Under the pieces are notes generated by a model. The model had not been told where the DNA came from. It made no database searches and saw nothing but the letters and a program-made list of their open reading frames with translations. Made by a program: the position numbers and the translations under genes. Positions 5,931-11,957 of a stretch of DNA of 12,239 nucleotides are shown here, piece by piece. Every line of letters begins with the position of its first letter. Position 1 is the stretch's first letter. The DNA is taken from assembly GCA_030619615.1 (NCBI GenBank), contig JAUXBC010000018.1, forward strand, positions 1 to 12,239, in the 5' to 3' direction. The stretch is from Dehalococcoidia bacterium. Lineage in GTDB: Bacteria; Chloroflexota; Dehalococcoidia; E44-bin15.

Positions 5931-5973
5931 GCTGACCGGCGCGGTGGACTGATCCATAGCCCCACTGGTCAGC
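5931..5973 (+). terminator. Long-stem hairpin after the synthetase genes
   Basis: GCTGACC (5931-5937) and GGTCAGC (5967-5973) are perfect inverted copies; the inner GTGG/CCAC can extend the stem across an asymmetric bulge. It begins 18 nt after the alpha stop. It is followed by CTTAAAG, not a T-run, so it may be a Rho-dependent end or mRNA-stabilising stem rather than a strong terminator. Confidence 0.35.
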
Positions 5974-6071
5974 CTTAAAGATATACCAATCAGAAGACTT
6001 CAAAGGGGAGATTATATATTGCGGGAGCAACTTTCCCCGTGGTAAGCTGGAGATTCCTGAGGAGGTAAGCC

Positions 6072-7541
6072 ATGGACTGGAAGGAGGAATACAAGAGGAA
6101 GCTGGTTTCCGCAGAGGAGGCAGCCAGGATGGTGAAATCTGGGGAACGGGTGGTGATACCGATAGGCCAATCGGCGGATGCGATCCCCGGGGCCCTTGCC
6201 GCACGAAGGGACGAGCTGAGGAACGTAGAGGTCCTGCATGGCGCACCCAGTGTCATGTACGATTGGTTTCAGCCGGGCTGGGAGGAATCCTTCCTGGTGA
6301 ACCTGGCGCAATATACCGGGGCTATCCCTCGGGGGATGATGCTGGAAAGGAGGAGCGACTTCACCCCGGTCACCTTCGGTCTGGAGTTGAAAGAACTGGA
6401 TGAACGCCGACCAGGCATGATCGAGCCCGACGTCCTTATCACCGTAGTCTCACCACCGGACGAGCATGGCTTCTGCAGCTTCGGGCACTGCATGTGGCAG
6501 AAAAAGGAGTATGTCAAAAGGGCGAAGAAAGTCCTCGCCGAGCAGAACAGGTATCTAATTAGAACCTACGGCGATAACTTCGTTCACGTCTCGGAGCTGG
6601 ACTGCATTGTGGAAGCAGACCCAATCATTCCATCGCCAGAGGAAATAGAGGCCGCCATTGCTCAGGCCCCACCGGAAAACCAGGAGAAACTGAGGTGGAT
6701 TGTTCAGCAACAGACACTAGACCGCCTATCGACAACCAAGGGCGCCTTGCTTTTCTATCCACCCGACGAGTTGGCGGTGCTCTTGGGACTGGGTGAGGCA
6801 ACGGAGGTCCACTATGCCATTGCCGGATATCTCTCCGAGCTGATCAAGGATGGCGACACCGTGCAAATTGGCTACGGCACCACCTCTAACCCGCTGGTGA
6901 CCGCCGGGCTTTTCGACAACAAGCACGATTTCGGGCTTCATACGGAGGTGTGCCCCGGTGGGTTATTCGATCTGGTGAAGGAAGGGGTGTTCACCGGGAA
7001 ATACAAGACCCTGCACCAGGGGAAAGCGGTAGCCACCTCCTTCTGGCCTACCGCTCGACCGCCGGATCTGGAATACATCGACGGCAACCCCCTCTTCGAG
7101 CTTTATGGCTCAAACTACACCAACAACATCAAAACTATTGCCGCCCACGATAACATGGTAGCCATCAATAACGCTATGTTCGTAGACCTCACCGGCCAGA
7201 TCGGGAGCGAGACCACCATGGGCTTTCGCTTGCAGAACGGGCCAGGGGGACAATTAGATTTCACCATCGGGGCCCTTTGCTCCAGAGGGGGACGCTCGAT
7301 CACCGTTCTCCCCTCACGGGCCCTGCGCGGCGCTGTTTCCTGCATTGTGCCCTTGATGGAGGAAGGCATCATGGTGACCGTGCCCCGCACCTATGCCGAC
7401 TTCATCGTCACCGAACACGGGATCGCCAGCCTCCTGGGGAAGTCGCAGCGGAGAAGGGCTGAGGAGCTCATCGCCATCGCCCACCCCGACTTCAGGGCCG
7501 AGCTGAGGAAGGAGGCGCAGAAGCTTTTCTATCCCCAGTGA
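6072..7541 (+). CDS. Acetyl-CoA hydrolase / acyl-CoA:acid CoA-transferase family protein
   Basis: A 489-residue member of the family that includes 4-hydroxybutyrate CoA-transferase, Cat1-type succinyl-CoA:CoA transferase and acetyl-CoA hydrolase. The N-terminal half has VIPIGQSADAIPGALAARRD and VLITVVSPPDEHGFCSFG. The C-terminal half has TVQIGYGTTSNPLV, GLHTEV with the probable CoA-thioester-forming glutamate at E292, then GGLFDLVKEGVFTG, NPLFELYGSNYTNN and DLTGQIGSETTMG. It is longer than typical 4-hydroxybutyrate transferases, apparently through about 50 extra residues around 190-245 between the halves. ATG 6072 follows GAGGAGG at optimal spacing. It lies 158 bp after the synthetase alpha gene on the same strand, so a role in passing CoA between acids is plausible. 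Transferase and hydrolase cannot be told apart from sequence, nor can the acid substrate. Confidence 0.88.
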   Translation: MDWKEEYKRKLVSAEEAARMVKSGERVVIPIGQSADAIPGALAARRDELRNVEVLHGAPSVMYDWFQPGWEESFLVNLAQYTGAIPRGMMLERRSDFTPVTFGLELKELDERRPGMIEPDVLITVVSPPDEHGFCSFGHCMWQKKEYVKRAKKVLAEQNRYLIRTYGDNFVHVSELDCIVEADPIIPSPEEIEAAIAQAPPENQEKLRWIVQQQTLDRLSTTKGALLFYPPDELAVLLGLGEATEVHYAIAGYLSELIKDGDTVQIGYGTTSNPLVTAGLFDNKHDFGLHTEVCPGGLFDLVKEGVFTGKYKTLHQGKAVATSFWPTARPPDLEYIDGNPLFELYGSNYTNNIKTIAAHDNMVAINNAMFVDLTGQIGSETTMGFRLQNGPGGQLDFTIGALCSRGGRSITVLPSRALRGAVSCIVPLMEEGIMVTVPRTYADFIVTEHGIASLLGKSQRRRAEELIAIAHPDFRAELRKEAQKLFYPQ

Positions 7542-7561
7542 ACAAGGGCAACTGAAGGGCG

Positions 7562-7590
7562 TTGACGCAGCAAGGGGTTTGTGTTATATT
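7562..7590 (+). promoter_or_regulatory. Promoter of the CAT-anticodon tRNA
   Basis: TTGACG (7562-7567), a 17-bp spacer and TATATT (7585-7590). Predicted start is about 7597, 8 nt before the mature tRNA. It lies 20 nt after the CoA-transferase stop codon, so the tRNA is an independent unit. Confidence 0.75.
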
Positions 7591-7604
7591 TATGCTTGCG
7601 GGCT

Positions 7605-7679
7605 GGCAGCGTAGCTCAGTGGAAGAGCGGGGGACTCATAAGCCCAAGGTCACTGGTTCGAATCCAGTCGCTGCCACCA
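7605..7679 (+). tRNA. tRNA with anticodon CAT (elongator Met or lysidine-modified Ile2)
   Basis: The acceptor arm GGCAGCG (7605-7611) pairs with CGCTGCC (7669-7675). The D stem is GCTC/GAGC with a short 7-nt loop. The anticodon CAT is at 7637-7639 in the loop CTCATAA. The T arm is ACTGG TTCGAAT CCAGT. The discriminator is A7676, and CCA is encoded at 7677-7679. The perfect first acceptor pair (G-C) rules out initiator tRNA. Elongator Met versus Ile2 cannot be decided by eye. The anticodon stem has three G-C pairs with G-A (27-43) and A-G (31-39) mismatches at its ends. Confidence 0.9.
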
Positions 7680-7701
7680 CACATAGGGAAGCAGGCTTCT
7701 A

Positions 7702-7733
7702 GACCTCGGGAGGTCAAGGCGTGGTTAAGCCTT
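7702..7733. repeat. Two adjacent small hairpins downstream of the tRNA
   Basis: GACCT-CGGG-AGGTC (7702-7715) is followed immediately by AAGGC-GTGGTTAA-GCCTT (7716-7733). They lie about 20 nt after the tRNA and before the 3' end of the convergent cysteine-rich gene, so they could mark transcript ends. The stems are only 5 bp and no T-run follows. Confidence 0.35.
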
Positions 7734-7775
7734 GCTCCCCCTCCCTTAAAGAGTTACTCTCCAAGTCCGGCCGGC

Positions 7776-8030
7776 TTATTCCTCTCTAAAGGCTTCCAGG
7801 AATGTGTCAGGAATTCTGGGGACTTGAGCTGCTACCCACCTTTGAAGACAGGTAAAGGAGCAAAAGTCATAGTAGTCCACAGACTCTATCCCTTTCCACA
7901 GGGAGACTGTGAGCCAACCGCTGAGCACCTTGCAACGGGCATCCTCAGGTGGAGCCCCCCTATAGGAGCACTCAGTGTATTCCATTTTCTTACCGCAAGA
8001 ATAACAGACGGAGCATTTCCTTTTTGGCAC
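7776..8030 (-). CDS. Small cysteine-rich, probably zinc-binding protein, unknown function
   Basis: An 84-residue protein with cysteines at 6, 9, 12, 21, 33, 57 and 61. KCSVCYSCGKK near the N-terminus and YDFCSFTCLQRWV near position 54-66 form two CxxC/CxxxC halves like a treble-clef or TRASH-type zinc site, where FCS-x2-C is typical. It has no membrane segment or enzyme motif. The start is GTG 8030, preceded by GTGAGGGA at good spacing and by a perfect TATAAT extended -10 about 80 bp upstream. It is convergent with the tRNA and divergent from the acyl-CoA dehydrogenase gene. Metal binding is inferred from cysteine spacing, and I do not recognise a named family with confidence. Confidence 0.7.
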   Translation of the reverse strand: MPKRKCSVCYSCGKKMEYTECSYRGAPPEDARCKVLSGWLTVSLWKGIESVDYYDFCSFTCLQRWVAAQVPRIPDTFLEAFREE

Positions 8031-8108
8031 TATCGTCCCTCACTTAGAGTGGAAGCTTCTTTAATTGTCCTCCAAATCCGCCTGCTGGGCCGCAATATAC
8101 CTTACGTT

Positions 8109-8117
8109 ATTATAGCA
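8109..8117 (-). promoter_or_regulatory. Extended -10 promoter of the cysteine-rich protein gene
   Basis: TGCTATAAT on the minus strand (8117-8109) is a perfect -10 hexamer with the TGn extension. No good -35 lies 17 bp upstream, which extended -10 promoters can tolerate. Predicted start is about 8102, giving a leader of about 70 nt. Confidence 0.55.
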
Positions 8118-8200
8118 TAGGAATTGCCTTTCGGTATAGCCCTCTCCTAGGGTTGCCCCTTTTCTATTCCCTATGAAGTGTATATATCAGGCATCATCCC

Positions 8201-8229
8201 TTTAGATTCCAGATTCAATCTGCTACAAT
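8201..8229 (+). promoter_or_regulatory. Promoter of the acyl-CoA dehydrogenase gene with internal palindrome
   Basis: TTTAGA (8201-8206, 4/6), a 17-bp spacer, and TGC TACAAT (hexamer 8224-8229), an extended -10. Predicted start is about 8236, leaving a leader of about 50 nt. The spacer contains the perfect palindrome AGATTCAATCT (8211-8221), a possible repressor site. Confidence 0.6.
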
Positions 8230-8286
8230 GATCATGCTTTACAAAGAGGCTTTTGGAAAGAAAAGGAAGAGTCTGGAGGCGCAACT

Positions 8287-9444
8287 ATGGATTTCGATCT
8301 CACTGAAGAGCAGAGGATGCTGCAGAGGAATGTCAGAGACTTCTTAAGGAAGGAGATCGCCCCTATAGTAGATGAGCGTGACAGAAAAGGGCCACTAACA
8401 AGAGAGGAGGCGGTAGGGTATATTAAGAAGTTGATGCCCTTCGGCTATTATATCGGCCGTTTACCCGAGGAGTATGGTGGTATGGGGCTCAGTTTCACAA
8501 CAAGCGCTATCCTCAACGAGGAGCTATCCTATGTCTGGGCGAGCCTGGATGCCACTATCTTCATCGCCTCACTAGTGCATGACATCCTGTTAATCGCTTC
8601 CGAGGAGCTGAAGGAGAAATTCCTCCCTCGAATAGCAGCGGGTGAGCTCATCGGCTGTGTCGCCATAACCGAACCCGATGCTGGCTCCGATGCTGCCAGC
8701 ATTGAGACCACTGCAGTACTGGATGGCGATGAGTATGTCATCAATGGGACTAAGACGTGGATATCCAATGGCACCATTGCTGATGTATGCAATATTGTGG
8801 CGGTAACCGATAAGAGCAAGGGCACCTTGGGGATATCTCAGATCCTTGTGGAGAAGGAGGTCTCCCCTTTCCAAGCCAGGGAGCTACACAAAATAGGGTG
8901 GCGTGCCTGCCCCACTGCGGAGCTATCCTTTGTAGACTGCCGCGTCCCCAGAGCAAACCTGCTCGGGGATCCAGCAGCAGGCTATAGCAGGACAATGCAA
9001 CTGTTTGAAATAGCCCGCGCCTGGATGGCGATAATGGCGGCCGGTATCTCTCAGGCAGCTATCGACGCCTCCATAAAGTATGCCCAGGAACGGAAGCAGT
9101 TTGGGAGGCCGATTGGCAGCTTCCAGATGATCCAGGAGATGATCGCCGACATGATTGCGGAGACGGAGGCATCGCGTCTTTTGGGATATCGTGCCTTGCA
9201 CCTCATCGATAAAGGGGTTAGGGCTCGTATGGAGTCCTCTCTGGCTAAGGCCTATGCCTGTGAGGCAGCTGTCAGGGTCACCTCCAAGGCGATCCAGATT
9301 CACGGGGCCATGGGTCTTTCCGACGAGTATCCTGTGGAGAGGTACTTCAGGGATGCTAGAATGCTTACCATCCCCGATGGCACTACCCAGATTCAGAAGC
9401 TTGTGGTGGGGCGCGAGGCTATCGGGATAAGAGCCTTTGTCTAG
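8287..9444 (+). CDS. Acyl-CoA dehydrogenase
   Basis: A 385-residue FAD-dependent acyl-CoA dehydrogenase of normal length. It opens with the helical domain (MDFDLTEEQRMLQRNVRDFL), then the FAD/substrate loop AITEPDAGSDAAS (127-138), GTKTWISNG (154-162), and the C-terminal helical domain with YAQERKQFGRPIGSFQMIQ (265-283), IHGAMGLSDEYPVERYFRDA (338-357) and IPDGTTQIQKLVVGRE (362-377). At the position of the usual catalytic base in EGT (Glu376 of medium-chain enzymes) it has D364. Such enzymes introduce a double bond into acyl-CoA and pass electrons to ETF. ATG 8287 follows GGAGG at 8275-8279. It has its own promoter and is not in the synthetase operon, though its substrate pool overlaps. The chain length or ring substrate is not determinable by eye. 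Confidence 0.94.
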   Translation: MDFDLTEEQRMLQRNVRDFLRKEIAPIVDERDRKGPLTREEAVGYIKKLMPFGYYIGRLPEEYGGMGLSFTTSAILNEELSYVWASLDATIFIASLVHDILLIASEELKEKFLPRIAAGELIGCVAITEPDAGSDAASIETTAVLDGDEYVINGTKTWISNGTIADVCNIVAVTDKSKGTLGISQILVEKEVSPFQARELHKIGWRACPTAELSFVDCRVPRANLLGDPAAGYSRTMQLFEIARAWMAIMAAGISQAAIDASIKYAQERKQFGRPIGSFQMIQEMIADMIAETEASRLLGYRALHLIDKGVRARMESSLAKAYACEAAVRVTSKAIQIHGAMGLSDEYPVERYFRDARMLTIPDGTTQIQKLVVGREAIGIRAFV

Positions 9445-9577
9445 CGAAAGGATTAAGTTTGAAGCCCCAGCCGCACCATCTACGTTGCTTTCGCCATGAG
9501 ATCGCCTTAACGCAAAAGGCAAGTTTAGCGAGAACGCATGTCCGAAGGCACCTTGCATCGGAAAGAGGAATACGTAG
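9445..9577. other. Gene-free stretch after the acyl-CoA dehydrogenase
   Basis: No intact gene is seen. One plus frame is open from the dehydrogenase end to TGA 9497 and again from 9500 to TAG 9575, which abuts the GTG of the glycosyltransferase remnant. That spacing is what an upstream gene's stop would look like, so this may be the decayed end of another gene, but I recognise no family in the translation. Confidence 0.4.
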
Positions 9578-9661
9578 GTGAAAATCGCCTTTCTGACTAG
9601 GGAGTATCCTCCTGATACCGCATGGGGCGGAATCGCTTCAGTTCAGTGCACCTTAGCCTAG
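9578..9661 (+). pseudogene. N-terminal remnant of a GT4-type glycosyltransferase
   Basis: GTG 9578 follows AGAGGA at a spacing of about 9 nt, and 27 codons run to TAG 9659. The product VKIAFLTREYPPDTAWGG followed by I and A matches the very start of family 4 glycosyltransferases (the REYPP..GG glycine-rich acceptor-side loop), which are normally about 350-420 residues. Homology fades after about residue 20, and the rest of the gene is absent. A functional product is very unlikely. The original enzyme would have transferred sugars from nucleotide donors during surface-polymer synthesis. Confidence 0.75.
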
Positions 9662-9764
9662 GCCGCCTGTTACCGGGGACGAGGGCAGAGAAGTCGTAAG
9701 AGTGCTTCAAAAGATAACTGGCCAGATTGGTGGAGACCCGGGGAAAGACCGATTAAAGGAGTAG
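9657..9764 (+). pseudogene. C-terminal remnant, probably of a Gfo/Idh/MocA-type oxidoreductase
   Basis: This frame is open from 9657 (preceded by TAG at 9654) to TAG 9762. It has no start codon context and encodes PRPPVTGDEGREVVRVLQKI followed by a short tail ending in DRLKE. PPVTGxEGREVVRVL resembles the last helix of Gfo/Idh/MocA sugar oxidoreductases. The match is short, so the family call is tentative. Its stop, ribosome site and the next start (ATG 9767) look like an intact operon junction, which means the deletion removed upstream parts of this gene. Confidence 0.5.
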
Positions 9765-9766
9765 CT

Positions 9767-9895
9767 ATGTATAAGTTCATAGCAAGGCATATGCTCGCTC
9801 CCCTGCTGGATGTTTTTAGAGGCACAAAGACCATGAAGCGACTAGAGCAACTCGAGAGAAGTCAATGGTGGCCTCGGCACAAAATTCTGCGGTAA
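9767..9895 (+). pseudogene. N-terminal remnant of a CapK/PaaK-like adenylate-forming ligase
   Basis: ATG 9767 follows AGGAG at a spacing of about 6 nt. The 42 codons to TAA 9893 encode MYKFIARHMLAPLLDVFRGT, then TMKRLEQLERSQWWPRHKI. This is the characteristic N-terminus of CapK-type phenylacetate-CoA ligase homologues found in capsule and exopolysaccharide clusters (about 430-460 residues when complete). The adenylation and nucleotide-binding motifs are absent, so the gene is broken. Confidence 0.75.
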
Positions 9896-9989
9896 GCTTC
9901 GGGAACTGGGTGCTGAGAATCTTACTGACAGTGAGCTTCCATCAATCCTGGTAGCACCCGGCATAAAGGGCAAGCCGGCTGAGGATTAA
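9894..9989 (+). pseudogene. Internal remnant of a RadC-like protein (N-terminal UPF0758 region)
   Basis: In the frame after the CapK stop, 31 codons up to TAA 9987 encode KLRELGAENLTDSELPSILV followed by PGIKGKPAED. This fits the N-terminal helix-hairpin-helix region of RadC (pattern K-L---G---L-D-EL---L---G--GK). The JAB-type metalloprotease domain that defines RadC is absent, and there is no convincing start codon. It is a fragment joined to the CapK remnant by a deletion or recombination near 9876-9894. Confidence 0.7.
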
Positions 9990-10023
9990 GAGACCGAACA
10001 ACAAGACATCAGATTGTATTCTC

Positions 10024-10078
10024 GGATGCATAAAACCCCCTAATGTTAAATGAGTGTAGTAGTCTCCGACACGCATCC
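10024..10078. repeat. Short inverted-repeat-bounded segment, possible mobile-element scar
   Basis: GGATGC (10024-10029) and GCATCC (10073-10078) bound a 55-bp stretch that includes GAGTGTAGTAGTCTCCGAC. No gene is seen from 9990 to 10171. This sits exactly between the gene-remnant array and the GC-rich amidase gene, so it may mark a recombination boundary, but 6-bp arms also arise by chance and no transposase is present. Confidence 0.25.
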
Positions 10079-10171
10079 AAATAAATGAAGTTCTTGCTTC
10101 CCCTACGCCGCCATAGTAATGAGCTAACCCCGGCCCGTTGCTTCACATTTCGGCCTGCCTCGGCAGTCGGT

Positions 10172-11605
10172 TCAAGCCGATAGCGGCGGACGCCGCTCGG
10201 TCCACGGCCGCGCCGCCTCAAGTTGCGCCCCGAGGCGGAAGAGCGTTGCCTCGTCGCCGAAGCGCCCGATGAAGTGGGTGCCCACGGGCAGGCCGTCGGC
10301 GTTCCAGAAGAGCGGCACCGACATGGCGGGCTGCCCGGTGACGTTGCAGATGGGCGTGAAGGGCAGAAATGCCGCCGCACGTAACAGCCCCTGCAGGGGG
10401 TTCTCCGGTGGGGAGTCGAAGGTACCGAGGGGCACGGGCGGCTCGGCGAGGGTGGGGGTGAGCCACACATCGAAGTTCACCAAGAAACGAGCAATGTCAC
10501 GGGCCACCCTCTGGAGCGCGGTCACGGCGAGCAGGTAGGCCGATGCGCTTTGTTGGCGCCCCATCTCGTACAGGGCCCAGGTGAGCGGTTCGAACTGGTC
10601 CGGGGTGGGGGTGCGGCCGGTTACAAGGGCCATGCCGTCTATCGTCCAGGCGCACCCCGCCGACCACAAGGTGATGAACGCTTGGATCAACAACTCACCG
10701 GCCACTTCCGGGGCTGCCTCAACCACCTCGTGGCCTACGTCGGCGCACAGCGAGGCCGCATCCCGCACCGCGCTGACACAGTCGGCGTGCACCGCTGCAC
10801 CTGTGGGCGCCTGGGTACTAAAGGCGATGCGCAGCCGCCCAGGGTCGGCGCCTACCTCTTGGAGAAAGGGGCGCGCCGGCGGCGGTGCCCAGTATGGGTC
10901 GCCTACATCGGGGCCCGAGGTGGCGTCGAGCAGGGCGGCGCTGTCCCGCACCGAGCGGGTGACGGCGTGCTCGACCACCAGTCCGCCAAAGACGTCGCCG
11001 AAATCCGGGCCGAGGGGGTTGCGCGCCCGGGTGGGCTTGAGGCCGAAGACCCCACAGCACGAGGCCGGAATCCGGATCGATCCCCCGCCGTCGCCGCCAT
11101 GCGCCATGGGAACCAAGCCAGCGGCTACAGCGGCGGCCGAGCCCCCGCTGGAACCGCCCGTGGTCCGGCCCGTGTTCCAGGGGTTGCAGCTCGCGCCGAA
11201 CAGACGGGGCTCGGTGGTGGGAAGGATGCCGAACTCCGGTGTGTTGGTCTTGCCCAGGATGACCAGCCCGGCGCGCTTCAGCCGTGCCACCAGTTCACTG
11301 TCGTGATCGGGCACAAAGTCACGCAGAAAGGTCGACCCCAACGTCATCCGCACCCCGCCGTAAGACGCTAGCAGGTCCTTGAGCAGGAACGGCACGCCGG
11401 TAAAAGGTCCATGGGGCAGCTCGCCGGTGGCTGCGGTGCGCGCCTGTTCGTACATCGGCGTCACCACCGCGTTGAGGGTAGGGTTCAGACGCTCGATCCG
11501 CTCGATGGCCGCGTCCACGAGCTCGATCGCCTTGACCTCCCTCCGTCGCACCAGCTCGGCCTGGGCGGTGGCATCGAGGAAGGCAAAGTCGTCCAATTTC
11601 GCCAT
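10172..11605 (-). CDS. Amidase signature family hydrolase
   Basis: A 477-residue protein of normal amidase-signature length. The Ser-cisSer-Lys triad is visible: K76 in VPFLLKD, the cis-serine S152 in [14 protein letters not shown], and the nucleophile S176 in [22 protein letters not shown] (117-126) is also typical. It resembles general amidases and 6-aminohexanoate-cyclic-dimer hydrolase-like members more than GatA, and no gatB/gatC is near; the amide substrate is unknown. ATG 11605 is chosen because AGAGGTGAG lies just upstream and overlaps the alternative GTG 11614. The gene is far richer in G+C (45 of 60 bases at 10921-10980) than the acyl-CoA dehydrogenase gene (34 of 60 at 8881-8940), with GC-rich third codon positions. 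It stands alone between a remnant region and a sparse intergenic stretch, which suggests horizontal transfer. Confidence 0.93.
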   Translation of the reverse strand: MAKLDDFAFLDATAQAELVRRREVKAIELVDAAIERIERLNPTLNAVVTPMYEQARTAATGELPHGPFTGVPFLLKDLLASYGGVRMTLGSTFLRDFVPDHDSELVARLKRAGLVILGKTNTPEFGILPTTEPRLFGASCNPWNTGRTTGGSSGGSAAAVAAGLVPMAHGGDGGGSIRIPASCCGVFGLKPTRARNPLGPDFGDVFGGLVVEHAVTRSVRDSAALLDATSGPDVGDPYWAPPPARPFLQEVGADPGRLRIAFSTQAPTGAAVHADCVSAVRDAASLCADVGHEVVEAAPEVAGELLIQAFITLWSAGCAWTIDGMALVTGRTPTPDQFEPLTWALYEMGRQQSASAYLLAVTALQRVARDIARFLVNFDVWLTPTLAEPPVPLGTFDSPPENPLQGLLRAAAFLPFTPICNVTGQPAMSVPLFWNADGLPVGTHFIGRFGDEATLFRLGAQLEAARPWTERRPPLSA

Positions 11606-11673
11606 GGTTCTCACCTCTCATGAAAGCATAGTGCAACCGCTTGTCAGCGCGTTTCGCCGTCACGAGGGTCCCT

Positions 11674-11766
11674 ATGTCGAGGGAACAGTTTTGGCGGACT
11701 GCCCAGAAACGGTTTGCAGGGCGCTTATATGCCAGACTCCTGCGCGACGGCCTCAGGAGATGTTGA
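11674..11766 (+). CDS. Possible 30-residue ORF or gene remnant
   Basis: ATG 11674 is preceded by GAGGGT at short spacing, and the frame ends at TGA 11764. The product begins MSREQFWRTAQKRFAGRLYA and continues with basic, helical residues. I recognise no family. It could be a small protein, the remnant of a larger gene lost with the amidase import, or chance. The rest of 11606-11840 shows no other gene. Confidence 0.2.
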   Translation: MSREQFWRTAQKRFAGRLYARLLRDGLRRC

Positions 11767-11769
11767 CCT

Positions 11770-11790
11770 CCCCTTGAGTGGCCCAAGGGG
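11770..11790. terminator. 7-bp hairpin in the amidase-glycosyltransferase intergenic region
   Basis: CCCCTTG (11770-11776) pairs with CAAGGGG (11784-11790) around a 7-nt loop. It lies 4 nt after the small ORF's stop and about 50 bp before the next promoter, so it could end upstream transcription. No T-run is present on either strand. Confidence 0.3.
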
Positions 11791-11840
11791 CTCCTCAAAC
11801 GCGCTGATGTTCAATATCCCTTTTGCACCGTTGGCCTGCA

Positions 11841-11869
11841 TTGACTTTTGCTCTGACTTATATTATAAG
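11841..11869 (+). promoter_or_regulatory. Promoter of the family 2 glycosyltransferase gene
   Basis: TTGACT (11841-11846, 5/6), a 17-bp spacer and TATAAG (11864-11869, 5/6). Predicted start is about 11876, leaving a leader of about 80 nt. The -10 lies within the palindrome TTATATTATAA (11859-11869). Confidence 0.65.
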
Positions 11870-11957
11870 GAGAGCAACAAAGCATAGCATAGATCGATGT
11901 AAGGGCGATAGGTTCTCCGCAATGAAGAGAATAGTAGGAGATTGAGGAAAGGCCACG

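Noticed and set aside
6000..6071. Separate promoter before the CoA-transferase gene (TATATT near 6015)
   Set aside because: No -35 like element lies 16-18 bp upstream; the -10 match alone in an AT-rich spot is not enough.
7581..8120. Plus-strand open frame of 179 codons
   Set aside because: It runs through the tRNA gene and is antisense to the cysteine-rich protein gene, which has a ribosome site and promoter. The translation has no domain.
8923..9558. Minus-strand open frame of 211 codons
   Set aside because: It is antisense to the acyl-CoA dehydrogenase C-terminal domain, with no ribosome site or recognisable domain.
10020..10080. Integron attC-like site (GTTAAAT resembles GTTRRRY)
   Set aside because: No matching RYYYAAC core at the required distance, no paired internal boxes, and no integron integrase in the window.
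10550..11371. Long plus-strand open frame (273 codons) opposite the amidase
   Set aside because: It is the antisense of a GC-rich gene whose minus-strand product carries a complete amidase signature and catalytic triad; long antisense frames are expected at this GC.
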